A model generated the notes under the pieces. That model did not search any database. It was not told the origin of the DNA and was given only the letters and a program-made list of their open reading frames with translations. A program made the translations under genes and the position numbers. Shown one piece after another: positions 1-9,209 of a stretch of 56,992 bases of DNA (position 1 is the stretch's first letter; the number at the start of each line of letters is the position of its first letter). Origin of the DNA: Limosilactobacillus panis DSM 6035 (GTDB lineage: Bacteria; Bacillota; Bacilli; Lactobacillales; Lactobacillaceae); NCBI RefSeq assembly GCF_001435935.1, contig NZ_AZGM01000076.1, positions 1-56,992 on the forward strand. The letters are read 5' to 3'.

Positions 1-131
1 ATTTTTGTCAAATTCCGAATGGAGCTTCTGATTCAGAGGCTTTTTGTCACAACCCCCATTTGCGTACCGCGCTGTTCGTATTTGAACTTAGTAAAAGTAC
101 TTATGTCACAGCCCCTTTCGTATACTATGGT
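1..131. repeat. Intergenic region with internal repeats, possible dispersed element
   Basis: This is the non-coding stretch downstream of alaS. It carries the motif TGTCACANCCCC twice (around 46-56 and 105-115), a related TTTTTGTCAAATTCC at the left edge, and a short palindrome, TCTGATTCAGA, near 28-38. That combination looks like a fragment of a dispersed intergenic repeat, but only one copy is in the window, so this is inference. An open frame on the plus strand here runs into alaS antisense and is not taken as a gene. Confidence 0.3.
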
Positions 132-2786
132 TTACTTATTCAAATATTCCTTAGCTAGCTTGAGGGCGTCTTGGATTCCTTCTGGCTTCTTACCACCGGC
201 TTGGGCGAGGTTTGGCCGACCACCGCCGCCACCGTTAATTGCTTTGGCGATGGCTTTGATCAGGTCACCGGCTTTTAAGCCATCCTTAACTTTATCATCA
301 CTAACCGCAACCAGCAGGTTAGCCTTACCGTCGTTCGCAGTCCCTAAGACAAGGACGTCGGAAAGTTTCTTTGCCCGCCAGGAATCAGCCAGTTGCCGCA
401 GCTGACCCATTCCAGCAACCTTGACTTCAGCAGCAATCAGTTTACCACCCTTCGTTTCCTCAACGTTATCAAAGACGCTGTTGGCTTGTTGGGCAGCGAT
501 CTTGGCTTGCAGTGCCTCGACCTGCTTATTTGCCTGCTTTAACTCGTCCTGGAGGCTAGCAACTTGGTGAGGAACTTCCTTAATTTGGGCCACCTTCAGA
601 TCACTAGCAACTTCTTCCAGCATTGCGTTCCGCTTCTGCAGGAAGTCATAGGCATCACTCGAGGTGACCGCTTCAATCCGCCGAATGCCAGCACCAACGC
701 CTCCTTCAGAAATAATCTTAAAGAGACCCAGTTCGTTAGTATTCTTGACGTGGTCACCACCACAGAATTCGGTGTTGTAATCACCAATCTTAACAACCCG
801 GACCTTATCACCGTACTTGTCGGAGAAGAGGGCGATGGCACCCATTTCCTTAGCAGAGTCAATATCAGTTTCAATGGTCTTAACCGGAATCTCCTTAAAG
901 ATCTGTTCGTTAACCATCTTTTCAACCGCCGCTAAGTCCTTGGCCGTAACCTGGCCAAAGTGGTTGAAGTCAAAACGGAGGTAGTGTTCTTCAACTAAGG
1001 ACCCGGCCTGTTGGGTGTGACCACCGAGGACATTCCGCAGTGCTTGGTCCAGCAGGTGGGTTGCCGTGTGGTTCTTTTCAATCTTTAAGTGACGAAGACG
1101 GTCCACAACCAGCTTGTAGCGGGCCCCCTTCTTCAGTGGGGACTTTAGTTCAACCCGGTGCAGGTTTTGTTGGTTTGGTGCGTGCTGAACATCGACAACC
1201 CGACCAACCGTGTTGCCATAGTTATCAATAATGTCACCAGTATCAGCAACCTGGCCCCCCATTTCGGCGTAGAATGGGGTCTTGTCGAAGATAACCTCGA
1301 CATCATCGTCTCCTGGCTGGGCGATGTCGGCCTGCTTGCCGTCATGGGCCAAGCCGATTACCTTGGCGTCATTAACCGTCAAGTCAGTGTAACCAACGTA
1401 TTCGCTAGGGTCCTTAAATTCAGTCCACAGGTCGGTCTGAACACCCATCCCGTTATCCATGTCCCGAGCATTCCGGGCCCGGTTTTGCTGTTCAGTCATT
1501 GCGGCTTCGAAGCCCTTTTGGTCAACGGTGAGTCCTTCGTCGGTAGCGTATTCCTTCGTCAACTCAATTGGGAAGCCATATGTGTCGTAGAGCTTGAAGG
1601 CGGTCCGCCCATCGATTTCGTTCGTCCCATCCTTCTTGGCCTGTTCAATAACGTTATTCAACAGGTTAAGTCCACCATTCAGGGTCGCACTGAAGCGGTC
1701 TTCCTCGGACTTGATGACGGAGGAAATGTAGTCGGCGTTCTTCAAGACTTCTGGGTAGTAGTCCTGCATGATCTTACCAACGGTTGGGACCATCTTAGCC
1801 AAGAATGGCTTATCGATGCCCAGCTTCTTGCCGGCAACAACTGCCCGCCGTAACAACCGTCGGATGACGTAACCCCGTCCCATGTTGGATGGCAGGGCAC
1901 CATCACCAATTGCAAAGGTGATTGTCCGAATGTGGTCCGCAATGATCTTGAACTGGATATCGTCAGCCTTGTTGGCCCCGTACTTCTTACCAGCGGAGAA
2001 GTCTTCCGTCTGCTTGATCAGCGGCATGAACAGGTCGGTCTCAAAGTTAGTTGGGGCGTTTTCAAAGATTGAAACGACCCGTTCCAGCCCCATCCCGGTA
2101 TCAATGTTCTTGTGCGGCAGTGGTTCGTAAGTGTTTTCTGGTGTGTGGTTGAACTGACTGAAAACGATGTTCCAGATTTCCAGGTAGCGTTCGTTTTCAC
2201 CACCAGGATAGTTTTCGGGATCGTCATCTGCCAGGTTATTAAATTCCTGGCCACGGTCGTAGAAAATTTCCGTATCTGGACCAGAAGGGCCCTGACCGAT
2301 GTCCCAGAAGTTATCTTCGTCCGGAATCAGGTGGTCCTTAGCAACCCCAACTTCACGCCACTTATTGTAAGCATCGTGATCCTTTGGGTAGTAAGTAATG
2401 TAAAGACGTTCGGGGTCAAAGCCAAACCACTTGTCACTGGTCAGCAGTTCCCAGGCCCAGGGAATAACTTCATTCTTGAAGTAATCCCCGACTGAGAAAT
2501 TCCCCAGCATTTCAAACATGGTGTGGTGCCGCGCCGTCTTACCCACGTTTTCAATATCGTTAGTCCGAATACTCTTTTGCGAAGACGTCATCCGCGGATT
2601 TTCCGGAACAACCTTCCCATCAAAGTACTTCTTCATTGTGGCGACCCCGGAGTTGATCCATAGCAAGGTCGGGTCATTGACTGGCACCAAGGATTGACTT
2701 GGCATAATCTTGTGACCGTGTTCCTTAAAGAATTCCAGGTACATGCGCCGTACTTGCGCACTGTTAAGCTTCTTTAGCTCTTTCAC
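132..2786 (-). CDS. alaS: Alanyl-tRNA synthetase
   Basis: Cytoplasmic class II synthetase that charges tRNA-Ala and edits mischarged Ser/Gly. The 884-residue length is normal for the family. The N-terminal catalytic core includes HHTMFEMLGNFSVGDYFK near residue 88. The editing domain carries the zinc ligands HTATH (about 573) and CGGDH (about 675), followed by a C-terminal coiled coil and a glycine-rich end (NGGGGGRPNLAQAGG). I chose the GTG at 2786 because a purine-rich AGGAAGAGG lies just upstream; an in-frame ATG at 2810 would add eight residues of poor family fit. It is monocistronic behind its own T-box, so uncharged tRNA-Ala should induce it. Confidence 0.97.
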   Translation of the reverse strand: MKELKKLNSAQVRRMYLEFFKEHGHKIMPSQSLVPVNDPTLLWINSGVATMKKYFDGKVVPENPRMTSSQKSIRTNDIENVGKTARHHTMFEMLGNFSVGDYFKNEVIPWAWELLTSDKWFGFDPERLYITYYPKDHDAYNKWREVGVAKDHLIPDEDNFWDIGQGPSGPDTEIFYDRGQEFNNLADDDPENYPGGENERYLEIWNIVFSQFNHTPENTYEPLPHKNIDTGMGLERVVSIFENAPTNFETDLFMPLIKQTEDFSAGKKYGANKADDIQFKIIADHIRTITFAIGDGALPSNMGRGYVIRRLLRRAVVAGKKLGIDKPFLAKMVPTVGKIMQDYYPEVLKNADYISSVIKSEEDRFSATLNGGLNLLNNVIEQAKKDGTNEIDGRTAFKLYDTYGFPIELTKEYATDEGLTVDQKGFEAAMTEQQNRARNARDMDNGMGVQTDLWTEFKDPSEYVGYTDLTVNDAKVIGLAHDGKQADIAQPGDDDVEVIFDKTPFYAEMGGQVADTGDIIDNYGNTVGRVVDVQHAPNQQNLHRVELKSPLKKGARYKLVVDRLRHLKIEKNHTATHLLDQALRNVLGGHTQQAGSLVEEHYLRFDFNHFGQVTAKDLAAVEKMVNEQIFKEIPVKTIETDIDSAKEMGAIALFSDKYGDKVRVVKIGDYNTEFCGGDHVKNTNELGLFKIISEGGVGAGIRRIEAVTSSDAYDFLQKRNAMLEEVASDLKVAQIKEVPHQVASLQDELKQANKQVEALQAKIAAQQANSVFDNVEETKGGKLIAAEVKVAGMGQLRQLADSWRAKKLSDVLVLGTANDGKANLLVAVSDDKVKDGLKAGDLIKAIAKAINGGGGGRPNLAQAGGKKPEGIQDALKLAKEYLNK

Positions 2787-2803
2787 TGTCCTCTTCCTTT
2801 CTA

Positions 2804-2995
2804 AAAACAAAATCCACCCTTGCTAACAGAGACGCCCAACTGACGCGGTACCACTCTGCTTGCAACGATGGATTTCGTTTACCTCTTTAATCCCAGTTAA
2901 ACCGGGTTGTATTCAGATTAGTAAGAATGGGGAGCACCACCACAATACCCTCGACTGTCACAGCACCCCAGCCGTTTCTGAAAGTAGTATTTATA
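2804..2995 (-). promoter_or_regulatory. T-box leader of alaS
   Basis: Read on the minus strand, 2857-2844 is AGAGTGGTACCGCG, the conserved T-box antiterminator sequence. Its UGGU bulge fits the A73 discriminator of tRNA-Ala. It is followed by a terminator hairpin (ATCCATCGTTGC pairing with GCAAGGGTGGAT, then TTTTG) ending just before the alaS start. A GCU triplet occurs in the stem I region near 2933-2935, but I could not assign the specifier loop with certainty. Confidence 0.85.
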
Positions 2996-3043
2996 ATGGC
3001 ATATCCCAAACGAACCATATTATAGCGGACCCGTCAGAAAAAA

Positions 3044-4417
3044 TCAACGGGCGTTTCGCTCCCGGCGGTGTTGACGTTGACGCTGCCGTTTAGCCTTCCG
3101 CATCTTGTGACGCATCTCGAGCTTCCGCTTTTGCTGTTCATCCTCCTTGATTGCCCGCTTGATCCGTTTCTTGTAGCCCGGCTTAACCTTCCGCTTGGTC
3201 TTTTTGACATAGCCCTTCATGGACGGATCAAGTTCTTCTTTCCGGTGCTTAAACTTTTTGCGCCGGTTCCGGTCGTGGGTCGTGACAATGCGGCCACCCT
3301 TTAACTCCTTAGGGACAAAGGTGATTCCCCGGTCTTCCAGCTTAGCAATCAGGTCGTCTTCGGCGGGCTCGTAAAGGGTAATTGCGGTTCCCTTCATCCC
3401 GTTGCGGCCCGTCCGACCAACCCGGTGGACAAAGTACTCGAGGTCAGTCGGTAAGTCGTCATTGATCACCAAGGAGACCCCGTCAATGTCGATTCCACGA
3501 GCCGCCAGGTCGGTTGCCACGACATACTGGAAGTCGAGTTTACGAATCTGGCGCATTGTCCGCTTCCGCCGCCGGGGTTCAAGGCCCCCATGGATCATTG
3601 CCACCTTTAAGCCCTGTTCACTCAGGTACCGGGTCAGTTCTCCCGCCCGTTCCTTGGTATTAGCAAACACCAGTGCCAGGTAGGGTTCACCAAGGGTCAA
3701 GAGACGGTAGATCAGCTGGTTCTTATCCTTCCCCTTGGTAGACATTAACCAGTTCTCAACATCGGGATTGATGACCGTCGCGGTCGGAATTTCTTCCATC
3801 ACTGGATTCTTCATGTACTTCTTCAAAAATGGCCGTAGTTTTTGGGGAATCGTTGCCGAGAAGACCATCATCTGGAGGTCTTCCGGAAAGTGGCTGGCAA
3901 TCTGGTCAACCTGCTCCAAGAACCCCATATCAAGGGTCATATCAGCCTCATCAACTACAAACATCGTTGCCGTGTGAATGTCGAGAAATTGGGACTTAAT
4001 CAGGTCCAGCACCCGACCGGGGGTCCCAATTACAATTTGGGGCTGCTTACGTTCCAGTTGGTCAATCTGGTGTTGTTTGTCCGTACCGCCGACATAGTTG
4101 TGAATTGTCAACGGCTGGTCAGCAAACTTATTCAGCTGCTTAGCGGCATTGTAAATCTGGTAAGCCAGCTCACGACTAGGGGTGGTGATCACCGCCTGGA
4201 CACTTTGGTCATCTTCTTGAATCCGGGAAAAGATTGGCAAGAGAAAAGCGTGGGTTTTCCCGCTCCCGGTCGCCGATTGACCAACGACACTCTGCCCCTT
4301 CATAACTTCCGGGATTACCCGTTCCTGAACAGGTGTTGGGGTACGGAAGTTAATGGCCGTGACGGCCTTAACCAGGTAGGGTTTTAAATTAAAGTCGTTA
4401 AATGTTTCGTTTGACAT
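3044..4417 (-). CDS. cshB: DEAD-box ATP-dependent RNA helicase (CshB-like)
   Basis: RNA helicase of 457 residues, likely acting in cold adaptation, ribosome assembly or mRNA turnover. Motifs appear in order: the FNDFNLKP Q-motif region, Walker A SATGSGKT, DEAD in VVDEADMTLDMG, SAT in FSATIPQ, and HRVGRTGR for motif VI. The last 80 or so residues are very rich in Lys and Arg, an RNA-binding tail typical of the CshB branch. The ATG at 4417 is chosen because AAGGAGAGG stands at correct spacing; the longer frame would overlap nrnA. It lies 13 bases after the nrnA stop, so the two are probably cotranscribed. The assignment to CshB rather than another DEAD paralogue is by overall look. Confidence 0.9.
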   Translation of the reverse strand: MSNETFNDFNLKPYLVKAVTAINFRTPTPVQERVIPEVMKGQSVVGQSATGSGKTHAFLLPIFSRIQEDDQSVQAVITTPSRELAYQIYNAAKQLNKFADQPLTIHNYVGGTDKQHQIDQLERKQPQIVIGTPGRVLDLIKSQFLDIHTATMFVVDEADMTLDMGFLEQVDQIASHFPEDLQMMVFSATIPQKLRPFLKKYMKNPVMEEIPTATVINPDVENWLMSTKGKDKNQLIYRLLTLGEPYLALVFANTKERAGELTRYLSEQGLKVAMIHGGLEPRRRKRTMRQIRKLDFQYVVATDLAARGIDIDGVSLVINDDLPTDLEYFVHRVGRTGRNGMKGTAITLYEPAEDDLIAKLEDRGITFVPKELKGGRIVTTHDRNRRKKFKHRKEELDPSMKGYVKKTKRKVKPGYKKRIKRAIKEDEQQKRKLEMRHKMRKAKRQRQRQHRRERNAR

Positions 4418-4430
4418 TGTGATCCTCTCC

Positions 4431-5381
4431 TTACTTTTGGGTTTGGGCCAATTGGGCCAGTTCCGCAATTACCTGCTTAATCTCTGTCTCATCCTTGGCC
4501 TTGGCCCCACTAGCAAGTGGGTGACCACCACCATCATGATGCTTTGCCAGCTCGTTGATGAATGGTCCCTTTGACCGCAGGCGGATCCGGTAGTGACCGT
4601 CCTCTTGTTGAACAAAGATTGCCCAGGCACTAACGTTTTTAATCCGGCCTGGTAACGAAACCACTGCCGACGTTCCCGCCTCGGTCAAACCAAACTTCTT
4701 CAAGATTTCATCCGTCAAGACAACGTAAGCCGCCCCGTGGTCGAGGATTGTTAAGTGCTCGTAAACGTATGCCGATAAACGGGCAACTGGCAGACTAATC
4801 TCGTCTTCGCGCCGGCTGATCGCCGCTGCATCAGCTCCTGCAGCCATCAGGGCACCAGCAACTAACATTGTCCGCGGGGTCGTTGCCGGGTATAAAAAGC
4901 GGCCGGTATCACCGATGATCCCCGCGTACAAGGCGTGAGCCGCCTTCTTCGGTAGGGTCAATTCGTCAGCAAAGTGCTGGTAAAAGTCGTAAATCATCTC
5001 TGAGCAACTGGATGCTGACGGCTGGACCCACATTAAGTCACCGAATGGTTCATCATTTGGGTGGTGGTCAATCTTGATCAACTTGTCCCCATTGTTAAAG
5101 CGGCGGTCATCGATTCGCGGAGCGTTAGCGGTATCCGTGACAATCACCAAGGCGTCATCAAAGGTGGCACTACTGATATCGTCCATCGTCCCAATCCAGT
5201 CAAATCCTGGAATGTGTTTACCAACCAGGTAAATTTGCTTGTAGGGAAACGATGCTTTGAGGATTTCTCCCAAGCCTACCTGGGAGCCAATTGCGTCCGG
5301 GTCGGGGCGCTGGTGACGGTGAATAATGATTTTGTTGTACTTCTTGATCTGCTTAAAGATTTCGCCAAGTTGATCAGCCAT
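4431..5381 (-). CDS. nrnA: DHH-family oligoribonuclease / pAp phosphatase (NrnA-like)
   Basis: A 316-residue DHH/DHHA1 phosphoesterase. The family degrades very short RNAs and dephosphorylates 3'-phosphoadenosine 5'-phosphate. Visible signatures are HRHQRPDPDAIGS (metal-binding motif I, near residue 22), the VTDTAN motif, the DHH motif in KIDHHPND (about 105), and the C-terminal DHHA1 signature GGGHPLASGA. It precedes the DEAD-box helicase in the same direction with a 13-base gap, which suggests a small RNA-decay operon: the helicase opens structures and NrnA finishes the oligonucleotides. A GdpP-like role is excluded by the lack of PAS, GGDEF and membrane segments. Confidence 0.9.
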   Translation of the reverse strand: MADQLGEIFKQIKKYNKIIIHRHQRPDPDAIGSQVGLGEILKASFPYKQIYLVGKHIPGFDWIGTMDDISSATFDDALVIVTDTANAPRIDDRRFNNGDKLIKIDHHPNDEPFGDLMWVQPSASSCSEMIYDFYQHFADELTLPKKAAHALYAGIIGDTGRFLYPATTPRTMLVAGALMAAGADAAAISRREDEISLPVARLSAYVYEHLTILDHGAAYVVLTDEILKKFGLTEAGTSAVVSLPGRIKNVSAWAIFVQQEDGHYRIRLRSKGPFINELAKHHDGGGHPLASGAKAKDETEIKQVIAELAQLAQTQK

Positions 5382-5463
5382 GATTATTTCTGCTCCTTAA
5401 TTTTGAAATGTCTAATAATTAAGTATACCAAAAAAAGGCTTTTAACCAAAGTTTGATGATGCA

Positions 5464-5510
5464 AAGCAAAACCCGCTTCATTCGGATCAACCAAACAAAG
5501 CGGGTTATTT
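5464..5510 (-). terminator. Rho-independent terminator of gnd
   Basis: AACCCGCTT at 5470-5478 and AAGCGGGTT at 5498-5506 form a perfect nine-base stem with a 19-base loop. On the minus strand it ends in TTTTGCTTTGC, just past the gnd stop. Confidence 0.8.
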
Positions 5511-5544
5511 ACGTTAAGCACTAGTGCTTAACAATATTGAATTA

Positions 5545-6444
5545 TTACTTCTTGTCAACAGCGTGACCACCGAAGCCGTTCCGCAGTGCGGCAACGACCT
5601 TACCATCAAAGGTGTCTTCTTGCATTGACTTGAAACGAGCACAGAGGGCTTCGTAGATAACTGGTGTTGGAACGCTGTGGTCCATGGCGTCGGCAATTGT
5701 CCAGTGTGCCTCACCTGAACTGTGCATCCGACCTTGGATCTTGTCCAGGTGGGGATCCTTTTCAAAGGCGTCTTCGGCCAGTTCCATCAGCCATGAACGA
5801 ATTACGGAACCGTGGTTCCAAAGCTTAGCAACGGCAGCGTTGTCGTAGTTGAAGTCAGAAGCTTCCAGAACTTCGAAACCTTCACCAATGGCTTCCATCA
5901 TCCCGTATTCAACACCGTTGTGGACCATCTTCAGGTAGTGACCAGAACCGGCCTTACCAGTGTAAAGATAACCGTCCTTTTGAGAAATACCTTCAAAGAG
6001 TGGGCGAATCCGTTCGAAGACATCCTTGTCATCGCCACCAATCATGAAGTTACCACCTTCAAGGGCACCACACCAGCCACCTGAAGAACCACAGTCAAAG
6101 TAGTGGATTCCCTTTTCCGTCAGCATCCGGTTGTGCTTTAAGGAGTCCTTCCAGAAAGTGTTCCCACCGTCGATAACAACGTCGTCAGCAGAAAGCTTAG
6201 CGGCAAGTTGTTCCATCGTTGCATCAGTTGGCTTACCAGCTGGAACCATTACCCAGATTGTCCGTGGAGTAGCTAACTTTTCAACCATTTCATCAAGGGT
6301 GAAGGCAGTTTGGGCCCCGTAAGAACCGGCTTCCTTAACTGCATCCTTGTTGAGGTCAAAAGCAACGACATCGTTGTCATTACGCAACATATTTTGAGCA
6401 AGGTGAATACCCATCTTACCCAAACCAATCAATCCAATTTGCAT
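5545..6444 (-). CDS. gnd: 6-phosphogluconate dehydrogenase, short (NAD-type) form
   Basis: Oxidative decarboxylation of 6-phosphogluconate to ribulose-5-phosphate. In heterofermentative lactobacilli this feeds the phosphoketolase pathway and produces NAD(P)H. The protein has 299 residues, the short GndA/YqeC-type length rather than about 470. The Rossmann motif GLIGLGKMG starts at residue 4. The substrate-binding SGG lies in GSSGGWCGALEGG (about 120), and the catalytic lysine region is KMVHNGVEYGMM (about 172). Start is the ATG at 6444, preceded by GGAGGGAATTTTAG. It is transcribed alone, with terminators on both sides. Confidence 0.92.
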   Translation of the reverse strand: MQIGLIGLGKMGIHLAQNMLRNDNDVVAFDLNKDAVKEAGSYGAQTAFTLDEMVEKLATPRTIWVMVPAGKPTDATMEQLAAKLSADDVVIDGGNTFWKDSLKHNRMLTEKGIHYFDCGSSGGWCGALEGGNFMIGGDDKDVFERIRPLFEGISQKDGYLYTGKAGSGHYLKMVHNGVEYGMMEAIGEGFEVLEASDFNYDNAAVAKLWNHGSVIRSWLMELAEDAFEKDPHLDKIQGRMHSSGEAHWTIADAMDHSVPTPVIYEALCARFKSMQEDTFDGKVVAALRNGFGGHAVDKK

Positions 6445-6524
6445 CTAAAATTCCCTCCTGTGATTTAACAGTCTTGTCAAAGAAATGCTGGCCTTGACAA
6501 GTGTAAAGAAACTAAAGGGCTTTC

Positions 6525-6562
6525 AAAAGAAAAACCCTTAACTAATCAACAGTTAAGAGTTT
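6525..6562 (-). terminator. Terminator of yajC
   Basis: CTTAACT (6537-6543) pairs with AGTTAAG (6551-6557). On the minus strand it is followed by GGTTTTTCTTTT, just beyond the yajC stop. Confidence 0.6.
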
Positions 6563-6589
6563 CGCACGTTTTCACAAATTAGTCAATTA

Positions 6590-7042
6590 TTATTTTGCTT
6601 GCTCACCAGCATCGCTGTCGTCAGCCGGCTTGCTGTCGGCTTTTTCTTCCTCAGCAGGTTTTTCTGCAGGCCTTTCTGCAGCAGAATCTTCACTTGCCGT
6701 CTTCTTTTCAGCGGGCGCAGCAGTTGAGCTCTTTACTACCCGGGCAATTGCAACCATGTCGAAGGTCAAGTAAATTCCTTCACAATCTAAGGTGACTGTA
6801 CGGTCTTCCTTGTTGATGCTGTCAATCTTACCGTGGAGACGGCCGATGGTAACAACTTCATCCCCCTTGTGCATGTCGTTCATCATCTCTTGGTGTTGCT
6901 TCCGTTGCTTCTGCTGTGGCCGAATCATGAAGAAGTACATTAAAGCAATCATCAGGATGATCAGGATAAAGCTGGAGAAGGTAGCACTAGAAGAAGATGC
7001 CCCCAACGTTAAGAAGTCTAAAATGTTCACGATTATTTCCAT
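6590..7042 (-). CDS. yajC: Preprotein translocase accessory subunit YajC
   Basis: Small single-pass membrane protein that associates with SecDF/YidC and the Sec translocon. One hydrophobic segment (SSFILIILMIALMYFFMI) is followed by the diagnostic IRPQQKQRKQHQEMMNDMHKGDEVVT sequence, given here as IRPQQKQRKQHQ...KGDEVVT. The family core ends near residue 95, and the rest is an acidic Ala/Glu/Pro-rich tail (about 45 residues) with no clear function. The start is uncertain: ATG at 7042 has AAGGGA too close, while a GTG at 7030 has better spacing and would remove four residues. It lies downstream of ruvB and the Tgt-like gene, the usual ruvB-queA-tgt-yajC neighbourhood. Confidence 0.9.
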   Translation of the reverse strand: MEIIVNILDFLTLGASSSSATFSSFILIILMIALMYFFMIRPQQKQRKQHQEMMNDMHKGDEVVTIGRLHGKIDSINKEDRTVTLDCEGIYLTFDMVAIARVVKSSTAAPAEKKTASEDSAAERPAEKPAEEEKADSKPADDSDAGEQAK

Positions 7043-7092
7043 TCCCTTCAAAAATTTTCATATTCAACTTTAACAAACTTTCAGTAAAAAAG

Positions 7093-8175
7093 CTACTCTA
7101 GCTCGTCAATCGCCCATTCAGCAGCTAGGTTGTGAACCACGCCGGCGTTAATTGCCTGGCGAGCTGTTTCCGCAAGTTGGTTCAAGGTATAGAGGTTATG
7201 GACGATCAAGAGGTCGTCGCCAAGAGCGGCCCCCTGTTCACATAGCTGGTGAAGGTAGGACCGGCTATACCCTGCCTGACAAACCGGGCACTGACAATTG
7301 GCATCAATTGGTCGCTGGTCGCTAACAAAGTGCTGCTTGTCAAGATGGAGCCGGTTAGTCTGCACAAAGGCAACGTGGTGGTGGGCTTCCACTACGGCAC
7401 AGTCACTATCAACCAGGTCGTAACCCGCCAGCATCGCGAGCAGGGTCCCCTCCAACGAGTTGCTCCCGGTCAAGTAATGAAGGCCCTTCTCCGGCAGCAT
7501 GGTCAACACTTCCCGCATCAGGCGTGCCTGTTCGCGTAGTTTCACGTTATTGCCAATTCCTTTCACGGCGTATCCAGCAAACGACTGGCAACTAGCTGCC
7601 TGGGCACTGATCATCCGGACACGCTTTAACCCACCGCCGACAACCGACGCCAGAAGGCCATCTGATGGTGTCCCCAGCCAGGAGGCCGTCTGCGTTGCTG
7701 CCGCTTTTAAATCGTCCACCGGTGCGTAGTAGTCACTCCAGCGGTCAAAGCTTGTCACAAAGTCGCACCCCACCTTTTCTTGCCATTCCATTGCCTCTTC
7801 AGGAGTATAGAACTTTAACTGTCCGGTTTGGGGGTCGTGAAAACGCACCCCATCCTTCTTCCGGCCCCGTGGTTTGGCCCACTGGTAGGCCCGGCTGGTG
7901 CCCGGATCACCGACGATTAATCCCGACCAGTGTAAACGCTGGTGAAGGTCACCAAACTCAGCGGCCTTCGTCTCACTTAACCAGTAGTCAAAGACCTCCT
8001 GCTTAATTGCCTGACCACCGAGTTTGGCAATCTCTTTGGCCGGGAGGCTTTGCACCGTCAGCCCCGCATGAACCACCAGCGGTGTCTGCAGGACCTGTCC
8101 TTTAACCTGCAGCTGCCCTGTACGGCTCATTTTGGCCTGGTGCTTAATCGTAAAATTGACCTTTTCCATCATCAT
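7093..8175 (-). CDS. Divergent tRNA-guanine transglycosylase-like protein
   Basis: A 360-residue protein with the TGT fold, about 20 residues shorter than usual. Seen directly: zinc ligands C294, C296, C299 in CQCPVC and H326 in IVHNLY; the segment [23 protein letters not shown] (positions 122-144), which tracks the canonical FLTPE...GSDI..FDE region; and D256 at the place of the catalytic Asp. The base-binding pocket is changed. The invariant TDSGGFQ is GDPGTSR (89-95), FDECPP becomes FDRWSD, IVQGG becomes VVGGG (178-182), and GGLAVGE becomes VKGIGNN. It overlaps ruvB by four bases (ATGA); a third in-frame ATG at 8169 is better placed for AAAGGGGGA. No queA is present between ruvB and this gene, where it would be expected. 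Whether it still makes queuosine is doubtful; an altered substrate or a non-catalytic role is inference. Confidence 0.75.
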   Translation of the reverse strand: MMMEKVNFTIKHQAKMSRTGQLQVKGQVLQTPLVVHAGLTVQSLPAKEIAKLGGQAIKQEVFDYWLSETKAAEFGDLHQRLHWSGLIVGDPGTSRAYQWAKPRGRKKDGVRFHDPQTGQLKFYTPEEAMEWQEKVGCDFVTSFDRWSDYYAPVDDLKAAATQTASWLGTPSDGLLASVVGGGLKRVRMISAQAASCQSFAGYAVKGIGNNVKLREQARLMREVLTMLPEKGLHYLTGSNSLEGTLLAMLAGYDLVDSDCAVVEAHHHVAFVQTNRLHLDKQHFVSDQRPIDANCQCPVCQAGYSRSYLHQLCEQGAALGDDLLIVHNLYTLNQLAETARQAINAGVVHNLAAEWAIDELE

Positions 8176-9197
8176 TCCCCCTTTGAATCAGGGTAATTGA
8201 TTCCCAAGTGCGCGTAAGCCGCCGGCGTGACCATCCGCCCCCGTGGTGTGCGACTGATAAAGCCAATTTGCAGGAGGTATGGTTCATACATCTCCTCGAT
8301 GGTGCTCGTCTCTTCACCAATGTTCGCCGCAATCGTCTTCAGGCCGACCGGTCCCCCGTGGTAGTAGTTAATCATTGTCAACAGCATTTTGCGGTCAACC
8401 TCGTCCAAGCCATGGCTATCAACCTGCAGTAAGTCAAGGGCCTGTTTAACCGTTGCCGAATCAATACTGGGCTTTTTGGCTACTTGGGCGAAGTCACGAA
8501 CCCGTTTTAAAAGGCGGTTAGCAATCCGGGGCGTCCCCCGTGACCGCAGGGCCAACTCGTGGGCGCCGGCCTCTTCAATCTTGCTATTAAAGATCTTGGC
8601 AGACCGGAAAATAATCTGTTTCAGCTCGTCCTGGTTGTAATAATTCATGTGTTCAACAATTCCAAAACGGTCACGCAGCGGCGCGGACAACATCCCCGCC
8701 CTGGTGGTCGCCCCAATCAGGGTAAACGGTGGCAGAGGAAAGTGCACTGGATGGGCGGTTGGTCCTTCGCCAACCACAATGTCAATGTAGTAGTCCTCCA
8801 TTGCCGAATAGAGCATTTCCTCTACTACCTTGGGAAGGCGATGAATTTCGTCAATAAAGAGGACATCCCCCGGTTGTAATTCGTTAAGCAGGGCGACCAG
8901 GTCCCCCGGCTTTTCAATCGCCGGGCCACTGGTGGTCTTGATGTTGACGTGCATCTCATGGGCAATTACCATCGCCAGCGTCGTTTTCCCTAAGCCGGGA
9001 GGACCGTATAGCAAGACATGGTCAAGTGCCTCTTCCCGCTCCCGGGCGGCTTCAATGTATACCCGGAGCTTTCCCTTCACCTTCTCTTGGCCAATATAGT
9101 CATCCAGGGTTTGGGGACGGAGGGTCAATTCCATCTGCTCCTCGGCCTCGTCTTGAGCATGGTCGGATAAAACTTTATTTTCATTATCTTCGCTCAC
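8172..9197 (-). CDS. ruvB: Holliday junction branch migration ATPase RuvB
   Basis: AAA+ motor of the RuvAB complex that drives branch migration at Holliday junctions. The protein has 341 residues. Walker [10 protein letters not shown] lies near residue 65, Walker B is LFIDEIHRL, sensor 1 is IGATTRAG, and the arginine finger is in LRDRFGI. The C-terminal winged helix includes [19 protein letters not shown]. It sits 12 bases after ruvA, and its stop overlaps the start of the Tgt-like gene, so ruvA-ruvB-tgt-like form one transcription unit. Confidence 0.97.
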   Translation of the reverse strand: MSEDNENKVLSDHAQDEAEEQMELTLRPQTLDDYIGQEKVKGKLRVYIEAAREREEALDHVLLYGPPGLGKTTLAMVIAHEMHVNIKTTSGPAIEKPGDLVALLNELQPGDVLFIDEIHRLPKVVEEMLYSAMEDYYIDIVVGEGPTAHPVHFPLPPFTLIGATTRAGMLSAPLRDRFGIVEHMNYYNQDELKQIIFRSAKIFNSKIEEAGAHELALRSRGTPRIANRLLKRVRDFAQVAKKPSIDSATVKQALDLLQVDSHGLDEVDRKMLLTMINYYHGGPVGLKTIAANIGEETSTIEEMYEPYLLQIGFISRTPRGRMVTPAAYAHLGINYPDSKGE

Positions 9198-9209
9198 AGC
9201 AAAACCTCC

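Noticed and set aside
1158-1853. 231-codon plus-strand open frame opposite alaS
   Set aside because: It lies wholly antisense to a clear alaS, has no ribosome site and no recognisable domain; open antisense frames are common here because of codon bias.
2985-3030. Promoter of alaS (TATAAA with a weak TGGTTC upstream)
   Set aside because: The -35 is poor and several AT-rich alternatives exist, so no promoter is called.
5545-6444. gnd considered truncated because it has 299 residues
   Set aside because: The length and motifs fit the known short NAD-type form; both ends are intact and no frameshift is seen.
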